From Treponema sp. (GTDB taxonomy: Bacteria > Spirochaetota > Spirochaetia > Treponematales > Treponemataceae), in the NCBI GenBank assembly GCA_022640795.1, contig JALCCK010000030.1, positions 1 through 33,459 on the forward strand: a DNA stretch of 33,459 nt, read 5' to 3'. A program made the position numbers and the translations under genes. Below, piece by piece: positions 9,372 to 15,315 of this stretch (positions are counted from its first letter, which is position 1; each line of letters begins with the position of its first letter). The notes below the pieces were generated by a model. That model ran no database searches and was not told the origin of the DNA. It worked only from the letters and a program-made list of their open reading frames with translations.

Positions 9372-9598
9372 TATATCGGAATGGATGTCCACAAGGACTC
9401 ATACAGTTATAGAAGCCATAAAGGATATTGTAAGGCACAGAAGTTCCGTTAACAGCACATGCAGGCGGTTTGCCGGACAAAGGAACCGGTATAACGAAAC
9501 AGGGTAACAGTTATCTTCGCCTGCTTCTGATAGAGGCTGCAGCTCGTATCAGGATGAAAATGTATCACCTTGAACGGCGCGGTCTGCGACATGAATAA
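9372..9598 (+). mobile_element. IS110-family transposase remnant A (N- and C-terminal scraps)
   Basis: YIGMDVHKDSYSYRSH at 9372-9420 is the start of an IS110-family transposase, with the first Asp of the DEDD site in G-M-D-V-H-K. That frame stops at 9450-9452. From 9467, in another frame, GLPDKGTGITKQGNSYLRLL and LIEAAARIRMK match the C-terminal Tnp20-type region (I-T-K-x-G-N-x-x-L-R-x-x-L-x-E-A-A). Everything between is deleted, so no active enzyme is encoded. Confidence 0.75.
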
Positions 9599-9950
9599 TT
9601 CCGGATCTGTCAGCTATCACAAAAACATGCCTTCCGCTCCCGAATGCCTGCTGCATGTCCTGTCTCAATTCGATTCTGACAACGTCATCGGCGTAGAATG
9701 CGTTCTTCTGCTTACCGCGACCAATAGCCCGCTCATTTTGATGATCCCGTTGCTCAGAAAATCGTTACATCTGACATCATTTCTCTCGTAAGCAGATACG
9801 GGAAAGATAAAGCCTTGTCTATCATCGCCCGGAAACTTGCCCGTACGGTTTTTTATATGCTCAAACGGAAGGAGCCGTTTGACCCTGCCAATTTTTTTCA
9901 GGACGGTACGCCAAACCCTGTCGTCTTACTGGAGCACATGCGGCTGACCC
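9570..9950 (+). mobile_element. IS110-family transposase remnant B
   Basis: A second, different IS110 lineage. VSYHKNMPSAPECLLHVLSQ followed by FDSDNVIGVECV (9615-9705) is the N-terminal half around the second acidic residue (V-G-V-E-C). After an internal deletion and frameshift, SRYGKDKALSIIARKLARTV and FYMLKRKEPFD (about 9790-9890) match the C-terminal end of the family. No intact frame remains. Together with remnant A it fills the stretch between the DUF1566 gene and the truncated PIN gene. From 9950 to 10156 I see nothing else assignable. Confidence 0.65.
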
Positions 9951-10156
9951 GTATTACAATGCGGTTTTTTACTGCAGCTTTGACTGCCTTTTTCCGCATT
10001 CCGGTCTCTATGCCGCGACTTCCTGCTTTTGATTGGACGGCGTACCGGTGAGATTCTACAGCACATCGTTTTTGTATGTGACTGTCTATATGTGTGCCGC
10101 AGCACAGCTGCTTACGCAGGCCGCTTTTCTTTTACCGGCTTTTACTTCATTTTTTC

Positions 10157-10465
10157 TCATCCAGCTGCTTTCCGTTCCCGGTTGGCTGGCTGGTTATTTC
10201 TTTCTATATCACGCTTGACTTTTTGGGCCTTATATGTATTGGACGATTCTTTTACTACTGAATCTATTATATCTTCCGGTAAATGAAACTTTGGTCTTCT
10301 TAATACATTTTTATATTCATCCATTATTTCAGTAGAATAAACAGGTACAATTTTACTTTCTGCTAAAAAGTGAAGTATTTTTACGGTCGGGGACTCTTCA
10401 TTTCGGGTAATCAATGCTGATACAAGAACATTCGTATCAATTACTACATAACATGAATGTTCCAT
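10157..10465 (-). pseudogene. PIN-domain toxin, C-terminally truncated
   Basis: 102 aa, where PIN toxins of this group usually have about 130-140. The first strand CYVVIDTNVLVSAL carries the first catalytic Asp. The TEIMDEYKNVLRRPKF block carries the next conserved acidic residues. After SSNTYKAQK the sequence turns into a basic, non-homologous tail. The C-terminal acidic cluster and the final D-x-L/V-V-T-G strand are missing. The break faces the IS110 debris at 9372-9950, so truncation by insertion or deletion is likely. PIN toxins are Mg-dependent RNases; this one is probably inactive. It starts three bases after the antitoxin stop. Confidence 0.7.
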
Positions 10466-10468
10466 TTT

Positions 10469-10768
10469 TTACGAGTTACTCTTTTCAGATCTGGCTGCAT
10501 CAATTTCTGCATTTATTTCTTCAAGGCTCATTTCCGGAACATTATTTTCCTGTATGACTTTTCTGGCAGTTTCATATACTTTTTTTCGTGAGTCAGTGTC
10601 TGTATTATCAGAGTTTCTAAGGTCAAAGGGCAATCCTTTTACTGAAACTGTTTTCTTAAAGAAAATACGTATAGCTGTAGGAAGATCAATTCCGAAATTT
10701 TCGTATATTTCTGATACTTCAGCTTTTAGTTTTTCATCTACGCGAACTTGAACAAGACTTGTAGCCAT
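10469..10768 (-). CDS. RelB/DinJ-family antitoxin
   Basis: 99 aa. The N-terminal ribbon-helix-helix is clear: SLVQVRVDEKLKAEVSEIYE, then NFGIDLPTAIRIFFKKTV with the G-I-x-x-x-x-A-I-x-x-F signature, and GLPFDL typical of DinJ/RelB. The C-terminal half is a charged helix (MSLEEINAEIDAAR). SD GGAGG is about seven bases upstream. The partner is a PIN protein rather than a YafQ/RelE toxin. Because that PIN gene is truncated, the antitoxin is probably an orphan that persists as a DNA-binding repressor. Confidence 0.85.
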   Translation of the reverse strand: MATSLVQVRVDEKLKAEVSEIYENFGIDLPTAIRIFFKKTVSVKGLPFDLRNSDNTDTDSRKKVYETARKVIQENNVPEMSLEEINAEIDAARSEKSNS

Positions 10769-10816
10769 ATTGAACCTCCTGTATATATAACTATTTGCAG
10801 TTGTTTGTATGTATAT

Positions 10817-10845
10817 AATATACTATTCAATACAATATAGTACAA
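10817..10845 (-). promoter_or_regulatory. Promoter of the RelB/PIN operon
   Basis: On the minus strand TTGTAC (10845-10840), a 17-base spacer and TATATT (10822-10817), about 50 bases before the antitoxin ATG. The -10 region lies in TA-rich dyads that could bind the ribbon-helix-helix protein. Confidence 0.55.
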
Positions 10846-10999
10846 GTATTTTATTCAATAACAGGAAATATGTTCCTTATTTAGAAATTCTTCCCAGCGA
10901 AGCAACGATACAAATTGTACCAAAGGGCACGTCAGGTGGTGGCCGTTTTCAGCTCCCGCTCTGGAACACCTCGAAACTGAAAATACTCCCGACCCCTGA

Positions 11000-11299
11000 A
11001 CCGTCTATCCCGTTCTCCATCTGGATTTTAATGCGGAAAAGTATTCCGAAAAAGATTCCCTTTCTATCTCGCTTGACCGGCAGATCAGTTCATTCGAGAA
11101 ACTGTACGGTATCAAAAAGAAAGAAGCCAGTATCTCAGGCAGATTCATACAGGTTATCCGTACAGCCCATGAACAGACGGGCAGACAGGTCGTCGTTCCG
11201 GTCGACGGAATCGAAACCGGTAAAAACTCCTTCTCAGAGTACCGTTTCGACATGCACCCGCCTGTTCTGCAGGAAGTCAGATGCCGCATAATTCAGTAG
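11000..11299 (+). pseudogene. Remnant of an AAA-ATPase-like (PF09820-type) protein
   Basis: In the frame ending at TAG 11297-11299 the peptide VYPVLHLDFNAEKYSEKDSL and SISLDRQISSFEKLYGIKKK match the region after the P-loop of the treponeme/bacteroidete AAA-ATPase-like family with C-terminal nuclease-like domain. The equivalent of Walker B, usually V-V-V-L-I-D-E-Y, has decayed to QVVVPVDGIETG. The frame is then lost. There is no start and no P-loop; an in-frame TGA sits at 10997. A different long open frame over the same bases is a shadow. Confidence 0.65.
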
Positions 11300-11304
11300 G
11301 TATC

Positions 11305-11436
11305 TTCAAACCATCCTATGTCTGGTTTCAAACCATTCTGCGCCTGGTTTCAAACCATCCTGCGCCTGGTTTCAAACCATCCTATGTCTGGTTCCAAACC
11401 ATCCTATGTCTGGTTTCAAACCATTCTATGCCTTCC
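11305..11436. repeat. 22-bp tandem repeat, six units
   Basis: Units at 11305, 11327, 11349, 11371, 11393 and 11415, each close to TTCAAACCATCCTATGTCTG plus GT; the last is degenerate. Variation is mainly TAT/GCG-type swaps in the middle. Every unit junction creates TGGTTT-C-AAACCA, a perfect 6-1-6 inverted repeat, so the array is a row of small dyads spaced about two helical turns apart. Because 22 is not a multiple of three, the encoded peptide cycles through frames, which argues against a protein role. Confidence 0.85.
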
Positions 11437-11700
11437 GGGAAAGTCTTCGAAGCTTTCCGCAGGAACAAAACAAGACTTATTTGAAACCTTCCGTACGTTG
11501 CCGTGATTCCCGCGACAGTAGTACCGCGAAAGTCTTCGTAAGCTTCCGTGATTCTCACGGTAATACTTCCGTAAGACTCCTGATAGACTTGGAACAGTTT
11601 GCCGGTAATACGACAAAGATTCTGAAAACAGTACATGCAGATCTTTACGATCATATTATAAATACTTTCAAACCAGTACTGTAAATTCCCCCGGTACAAA
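11437..11700. other. Low-complexity region with degenerate repeats, no assigned gene
   Basis: Between the 22-bp array and the next terminator both strands are open in one frame. The minus-strand frame (11382-11699) has a loose 11-residue rhythm: SYGSITVRITEAYEDFRG, then GITATYGRFQ. Short treponemal repeat proteins with such rhythm exist. I cannot tell whether this is a decayed gene or only repetitive DNA. The words CTTCCGT and CGTGATTC recur several times. Confidence 0.3.
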
Positions 11701-11735
11701 AAAAACAGCCGGCAGACAAGGTGCCGGCTGTTTTA
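11701..11735 (-). terminator. Bidirectional rho-independent terminator
   Basis: ACAGCCGGCA (11705-11714), a seven-base loop and TGCCGGCTGT (11722-11731) form a perfect ten-pair stem flanked by A-run and TTTT. It lies 59 bases after the stop of the DUF4469 gene on the minus strand and probably serves it. Confidence 0.88.
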
Positions 11736-11793
11736 AACCACAGAACAGTTTTCCTGCCCGGCGTGACGCCGGGCGTCACACTGAGCGTACATG

Positions 11794-12516
11794 CTATTCG
11801 GTCACGGTTATTTCCGTTTCAAGATTGTCGCTCTTGTACCGGTCAACGCCGGGTTTCGTCGTTACGCGGATTTTATACGTTCCGGCCGGAGTATCGGCGG
11901 GAATAACCGCGTCGATGATATTCGTCCCTGCCCGCGTACATTCGACAATGCGCACCGCATCGTCGGACGTGCCCAGAAAAACGCCCTGACGGGTATCGGT
12001 ACTGTCGAACGACAAATACCGGCCGTGGATACGGATCGTCTTGCCCCGTACGATCGTTAAATCCTCCGTGTTTTCGGAACTGTCGTTCTGCACGATGCCG
12101 AGATACAGAACCTTCGGATCAGTGACTGAATCATATCCCTGCTGAACAAATTGTGCATTGTCCACAATTTCTTTCTCCGTATCGTCCTTCAGCTGGAATA
12201 TCACTTTGATTTTGTTATCGCCGGTTCCCGCCTGAAAACTTTCAATCAGCGACGCGCAGCTGCCGACAGCCGCCGTATGCATCCAGCCGAACGGTAACTC
12301 CACGTTATATCCCCGTGAAACGAACCTGCAGACGAGCGTTCCCAGAACGGACATAATACCCCGCGCGTCCGCTTCGGTAATTGTCGAATTATAATTGAGA
12401 ATTTCCTGAACAAGCTCGTCAGCCGTCAAATTCTGCGAAACAAAACTGCGGAAGCAGAACTGATTCCGGTCGGCATCTTTTATAAGATAATTCCTGTGCG
12501 TCATAACCTGTAACAT
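11794..12516 (-). CDS. HU-like DNA-binding domain / DUF4469 protein
   Basis: 240 aa. Residues 1-115 resemble the HU/IHF-like domain found at the N-terminus of DUF4469 proteins. It has FVSQNLTADELVQEILNYNS, then ITEADARGIMSVLGTLVCRF, then GYNVELPFGWM, the usual place of the HU beta-arm base. Residues 140-240 form an Ig/IPT-like beta domain with NTEDLTIVRGKTIRIHGRYL and PAGTYKIRVTTK, the DUF4469 signature region. SD AAGGA is eight bases before ATG 12516. A role in DNA compaction or as a secondary nucleoid protein is inferred from the family. It is divergent from the lysis-like cassette and ends at a strong terminator. Confidence 0.75.
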   Translation of the reverse strand: MLQVMTHRNYLIKDADRNQFCFRSFVSQNLTADELVQEILNYNSTITEADARGIMSVLGTLVCRFVSRGYNVELPFGWMHTAAVGSCASLIESFQAGTGDNKIKVIFQLKDDTEKEIVDNAQFVQQGYDSVTDPKVLYLGIVQNDSSENTEDLTIVRGKTIRIHGRYLSFDSTDTRQGVFLGTSDDAVRIVECTRAGTNIIDAVIPADTPAGTYKIRVTTKPGVDRYKSDNLETEITVTE

Positions 12517-12677
12517 AGCCCCATCCTTTCGCCTGACTACGGCGGTACCGCGGCGTTCCGCTGCAGCAGGCAGATTCTGCCGGCACTCCGTCTCTGCAAC
12601 GCAGAGTTACACGGAACGGACCCGTGCGCCGGAATGCCTGACAGTCAGGAGCATACCACACCTGCAGCACCGGAAAA

Positions 12678-12718
12678 GAGTGATAAAACACACGTTTTTT
12701 CCGTGTGTTTTATCACTC
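12678..12718. repeat. Perfect 17-bp inverted repeat (long hairpin)
   Basis: The arms GAGTGATAAAACACACG (12678-12694) and CGTGTGTTTTATCACTC (12702-12718) are exact complements around a loop of TTTTTTC. There is no run of T after the right arm on the plus strand, so it is not a standard terminator. It lies in the divergent gap between the DUF4469 gene and the cassette at 12789. It could be a regulator-binding palindrome, a processed RNA hairpin or an attenuator. The rest of 12517-12788 holds no gene I can support. Confidence 0.9.
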
Positions 12719-12788
12719 CCCGCAGTCTGCATACCGGCAGTATGGTTATTTCTGCGGCGCACCAGCTGCCCGCAGGGAGGTATACAGT

Positions 12789-13016
12789 ATGAACGATGAC
12801 ACACAGATGCTCATCGAAATCAAGACCGCGGTTGCCGGAATATACGGCGAACTCGGGGAATTCAAACGGGGAACGCTCCGCCGGCTCGATACCCTTGAAG
12901 CAGGGGCCCGCTCGGCGTTCAGGGATCGCAGTGTCTACGTCACGGCGCTCATCACCACGCTGGTAAACATCATTACCTGTATAATCCGGCTGATGGCCGG
13001 AAGGAGCTGTCTATGA
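12789..13016 (+). CDS. Small membrane protein, XhlA/holin-like
   Basis: 75 aa. ATG 12789 is preceded by GGGAGG (12775-12780). The N-terminal half is an amphipathic helix (QMLIEIKTAVAGIYGELGEF) and the C-terminal third is one transmembrane segment (VYVTALITTLVNIITCIIRL). This helix-plus-one-TM layout is that of XhlA/haemolysin-type holin accessories. The stop overlaps the start of the NlpC/P60 gene by ATGA, giving translational coupling. Holin role is inferred from size, topology and neighbour. Confidence 0.65.
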   Translation: MNDDTQMLIEIKTAVAGIYGELGEFKRGTLRRLDTLEAGARSAFRDRSVYVTALITTLVNIITCIIRLMAGRSCL

Positions 13017-13471
13017 CCGATCCGCTGCTGCATATGAAGGCACTGCGTGCAGTCATGAAACGTACCGGGGCCGGCGACGAGGACATCTACCGCGATCTGC
13101 TTGCCTGTTTCAACGGAACACCGTATGTCCGGGGCGGCAGTACACCTGACGGTTGTGACTGCAGCGGTTCGGTCTGTACGACGCTCAACATATTATATAG
13201 AAGAAACATCGACGCAACCGCCGACACGCTCTGTAAACGCTACTTTACGGAAAGTGACGACCGCGACACCGCGCTCTGTGCCGTTTTCTTTCTGAACCGG
13301 GAGGGCCGTGCCGTGCACGTAGCCGGCAGACTCGGCGACGACTTCTATATGAACGTTTCGCGCGCGGAAACGGCACACGCCGGAACGATACGCTCGTACG
13401 ACGAACTTGCCGCTCTGTATCCGCAGTTTCGTATGATATTCCGCTCGCTGCGGAAAGGAGCGTGGCGATGA
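13013..13471 (+). CDS. NlpC/P60-family peptidase, endolysin-like
   Basis: 152 aa, a single NlpC/P60 domain without signal peptide. The catalytic Cys is in GCDCSGSVCTTL (around residue 48-50), preceded by FNGTPYVRGGS. The His is in RAVHVAGRLGDDFYMN (around residue 101). The usual third polar residue is less clear. NlpC/P60 enzymes cut D-Glu-meso-DAP type peptide bonds in cell-wall stems. Absence of a signal sequence and position right after a holin-like gene fit a phage-type endolysin. SD GGAG precedes ATG 13013. The last bases overlap the next ATG (ATGA). Confidence 0.8.
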   Translation: MTDPLLHMKALRAVMKRTGAGDEDIYRDLLACFNGTPYVRGGSTPDGCDCSGSVCTTLNILYRRNIDATADTLCKRYFTESDDRDTALCAVFFLNREGRAVHVAGRLGDDFYMNVSRAETAHAGTIRSYDELAALYPQFRMIFRSLRKGAWR

Positions 13472-14022
13472 ATCCGTATGAAAAACCGTTCCGCGAGATC
13501 TTTGCCTATCTTGCGAAACGGGTCGTTATGCTTTTCGCAAAACTCTGCGGCTTCAAGTCGTTCTGCATGCTGCTCTCGACTGTACTGCTGGCAGCCGGCA
13601 TTATCAGCGAAGACGCATGGCTTACTATCACGATAACCGTTATCTGTGCGGCTGGCGGACTGCGCCTTGCGGACACATATTCCGCAGTGAACAGATTCCG
13701 CAGGCGGAAACAACGTTCCGCTTCGCACCGTTCAGCTTCGTACCGCGGAACAGAACCGTTTGAACAGGAACAGGAGGAATATCAGAATGAAGAAAATTAT
13801 GACGAAACGGAGTATCGCAGCGGCGTGTCTGGCGGTACTGCTGATACAGCAGCTGCCGGTATACGCCGGGCAGCCGAAAACGGAAAACAGCGCATCAGAA
13901 CCCTGCTCGCCGGAGCAGCAGAAAGCCGGACAGACAGCACGTACGGAACCGCCGCTGCCGCAGAACCTGACGGACAAAATACCGCTGATCCGTCTGACAC
14001 CGGAACTGCTCACGGAAATTGA
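13468..14022 (+). CDS. Membrane protein with two TM helices and long hydrophilic tail
   Basis: ATG 13468 has AAGGAG at 13455-13460 and overlaps the previous stop by ATGA. Two transmembrane segments (CMLLSTVLLAAGII and WLTITITVICAAGGLRL, residues about 33-70) form a hairpin typical of holins. The C-terminal 110 residues are Arg/Ser then Glu/Asn/Ala-rich and low complexity, ending at 14022. The last 236 bases overlap, in another frame, the well-supported gene at 13787, so the tail may tolerate almost any sequence. Function unknown; a second holin-like or accessory lysis protein is the contextual guess. Confidence 0.6.
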   Translation: MNPYEKPFREIFAYLAKRVVMLFAKLCGFKSFCMLLSTVLLAAGIISEDAWLTITITVICAAGGLRLADTYSAVNRFRRRKQRSASHRSASYRGTEPFEQEQEEYQNEENYDETEYRSGVSGGTADTAAAGIRRAAENGKQRIRTLLAGAAESRTDSTYGTAAAAEPDGQNTADPSDTGTAHGN

Positions 14023-14230
14023 CGGGATCGTCGATGAAACAGTCGGCGAAGCGCTGGCCGCACAACGGCAGTCGTTCGAAACGGACTTACGGCTCGAACG
14101 GCAGCGGTACACGAAGGAACGCCTGCGGCTGGAACACAGCAGAAACTTCTGGCGTACCGCGGCACTTGTCTGCTGCGCGGCCGTCGCCGCGGAAACAGGC
14201 GGAGGACTGCTGCTGTATACGCTGCGCTGA
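13787..14230 (+). CDS. Secreted protein with C-terminal TM segment, spanin-like context
   Basis: ATG 13787 follows GGAGG at 13771-13775. It begins with a signal peptide (MKKIMTKRSIAAACLAVLLI, then QLPVYA before the likely cut). The middle is Pro/Gln-rich, then a coiled-coil-like helix (EALAAQRQSFETDLRLERQR). A C-terminal hydrophobic segment follows (WRTAALVCCAAVAAETGGGL). An exported N-terminus plus coiled coil plus C-terminal TM is reminiscent of spanins, which end phage lysis cassettes. I see no lipobox positioned for lipidation, so it is not a standard u-spanin. It overlaps the preceding gene out of frame for 236 bases. Confidence 0.6.
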   Translation: MKKIMTKRSIAAACLAVLLIQQLPVYAGQPKTENSASEPCSPEQQKAGQTARTEPPLPQNLTDKIPLIRLTPELLTEIDGIVDETVGEALAAQRQSFETDLRLERQRYTKERLRLEHSRNFWRTAALVCCAAVAAETGGGLLLYTLR

Positions 14231-14264
14231 CGGTAAACGGTATAGTACAAGCTGTTCACAATGA

Positions 14265-14285
14265 AAGGGGGCTGTATGCCCCCTT
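14265..14285 (+). terminator. Hairpin terminator after the cassette
   Basis: AAGGGGGC-TGTAT-GCCCCCTT is a perfect eight-pair stem 35 bases after the stop of the last cassette gene. It is followed by CATATTTG rather than a clean T-run, so it is moderate as a rho-independent terminator. It separates the cassette from the brnTA promoter. Confidence 0.55.
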
Positions 14286-14290
14286 CATAT

Positions 14291-14319
14291 TTGACAATAT
14301 ATATCAGAGGATATATATT
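14291..14319 (+). promoter_or_regulatory. brnTA promoter with internal operator dyad
   Basis: TTGACA (14291-14296), a 17-base spacer and TATATT (14314-14319). A perfect dyad AATATATAT-CAGAGG-ATATATATT (14296-14319) occupies the spacer and the -10, so a protein bound here would exclude RNA polymerase. BrnA is known to autorepress brnTA. The start site near 14326 falls after the ATG at 14321 and before the ATG at 14339, which decides the brnT start. Confidence 0.75.
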
Positions 14320-14338
14320 TATGGAGGAGCAATCGTTC

Positions 14339-14656
14339 ATGGGAAAAACAATAATCAGTCCGGACGGAAGGTTTGAATGGGACGAAGATAAAAATAAAAA
14401 AAATCTAAGACGACATGGTGTTTCTTTCGAAGAAATTCTTGAAGTCTTTGATGATCCGGCCTTTCTTACCGGTTTTGATTACGAACATTCCGATACTGAA
14501 AACCGTTACTATGGAGTCGGAAACTTAACTGGAATAGTACTTATTCTTGTTTTTTTTACGGAACGGGGACAACGCACAAGAATTATCTCTGCACGGCAGG
14601 CTGATGCAGAATTACAGGAGGCTTATAATGATTACTTCAAAAAAATTGACAGCTGA
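14339..14656 (+). CDS. brnT: BrnT-family toxin
   Basis: 105 aa from ATG 14339, with GGAGG at 14323-14327. The BrnT signature is clear: FEWDEDKNKKNLRRHGVSFE (F-E-W-D-x-x-K-x-x-x-N-x-x-K-H-G-V-S-F), then VFDDPAFL, and near the end the R-x-I-S-A-R-x-A strand in TRIISARQADAELQ. BrnT folds like RelE and acts as a ribonuclease. The 3' end overlaps brnA by 29 bases. Confidence 0.93.
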   Translation: MGKTIISPDGRFEWDEDKNKKNLRRHGVSFEEILEVFDDPAFLTGFDYEHSDTENRYYGVGNLTGIVLILVFFTERGQRTRIISARQADAELQEAYNDYFKKIDS

Positions 14657-14900
14657 ACGGCTTGAAGAAATCAGGGAATTCCCGATTTCTTACGATGAAG
14701 ACAGTCCCAAACTCACGCAGGAACAGATGGCACGGCTGAAGCCGGCTCATGATGAATACTGGAATGTTACGCCGGTCAAAAAAACAATATCAATAAAAAT
14801 AGATGCAGATATCCTCGATGCGCTCAAAGCTGCAGGACGGGGTTATCAGACAAGAATCAACAGAATACTTCGGGAAGCCGTTAATCAGGGTAAAATATAG
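14628..14900 (+). CDS. brnA: BrnA-family antitoxin
   Basis: 90 aa from ATG 14628, with AGGAGG at 14616-14621. KKTISIKIDADILDALKAAG and RGYQTRINRILREAVNQ are the ribbon-helix-helix/BrnA C-terminal half (G-x-G-Y-Q-T-x-I-N-x-x-L-R). It overlaps brnT, so translation is coupled. It would neutralise BrnT and bind the dyad in the promoter. Confidence 0.93.
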   Translation: MITSKKLTAERLEEIREFPISYDEDSPKLTQEQMARLKPAHDEYWNVTPVKKTISIKIDADILDALKAAGRGYQTRINRILREAVNQGKI

Positions 14901-15209
14901 CCGGACGAGCAGGAATTCTCAGGCTGCAGGGACTCTCACTTTCGGAAGCCGACGGACAGCCGGAAGGACATAGACTGGAATCAGTTTTACAGCTCCTGCG
15001 TAACAACATATATTGAACGTGATATCCGCGCTCTTTCATCCGTTTCCGACGAAATGGCATTCATGCGCTTTATCGAAGTCTGCGCAGCACGTACCGGCCG
15101 GTGTCATCTGCATGGCGTCGACATGGCTTCCGATAGAGGAAAACAGGTACAGCATCCCCGTGTGGTACATATAGCAACCGGTCCGGAGCAAAAAAGTCAT
15201 CCGAATTAA
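14901..15209 (+). pseudogene. Internal fragment of a DUF4143 AAA+ ATPase
   Basis: Open without a start codon directly after the brnA stop and ending at TAA 15207-15209. The segment DWNQFYSSCVTTYIERDIRA and LSSVSDEMAFMRFIEVCAAR TG corresponds to the mid-region of DUF4143 ATPases (Y-x-x-T-Y-L-E-R-D-V). N-terminal P-loop and C-terminal nuclease-like parts are missing. It belongs to a different subfamily from the intact gene that follows. Its last codons run into the 32-bp repeat array. Confidence 0.75.
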
Positions 15210-15286
15210 TGTAAGTAATAACAAAAAGTCGACCGAAAAAATGTAAAATATCTCAAAAAGTCGGCAGAATTAATGTTGCATTTTAG
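15191..15286 (+). repeat. Three-unit array, exact 32-bp period, upstream of DUF4143 ATPase 1
   Basis: Units start at 15191, 15223 and 15255. Each begins AAAAAGTC, then two variable bases, then CMGAAWWAATGT; the last eight to ten bases vary. The last unit contains the -35 element of the downstream gene. The period of 32 bases is about three helical turns, so equivalent bases face the same side of DNA. An array with the same period and similar AAGTC core precedes the second intact DUF4143 gene at 18612-18707. Confidence 0.85.
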
Positions 15287-15304
15287 TAGTAAAACCATTA
15301 TGCT
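15276..15304 (+). promoter_or_regulatory. Promoter of DUF4143 ATPase 1
   Basis: TTGCAT (15276-15281), a 17-base spacer and TATGCT (15299-15304). The -35 lies inside array unit 3. Transcription would start about 15311, leaving only about five bases before ATG 15316, and only a weak GGA stands in front of the start codon. Confidence 0.5.
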
Positions 15305-15315
15305 CTGGAATAGCA

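Noticed and set aside
9815..10286. Short plus-strand frames between IS110 debris and PIN gene as small membrane proteins
   Set aside because: They overlap recognisable IS110 C-terminal sequence or the antisense of the PIN gene, with no ribosome sites.
10809..11291. 160-codon plus-strand open frame
   Set aside because: Ser/Arg/Pro-rich shadow frame; the recognisable ATPase-like peptide lies in another frame of the same DNA.
11305..11436. 22-bp repeats as a CRISPR array
   Set aside because: Units are contiguous with no unique spacers, and there are no cas genes; it is a simple tandem repeat.
15191..15286. 32-bp arrays as CRISPR or as coding repeats
   Set aside because: There are no spacer/repeat alternation and no cas genes, the period is not a multiple of three, and the units are in promoter position.
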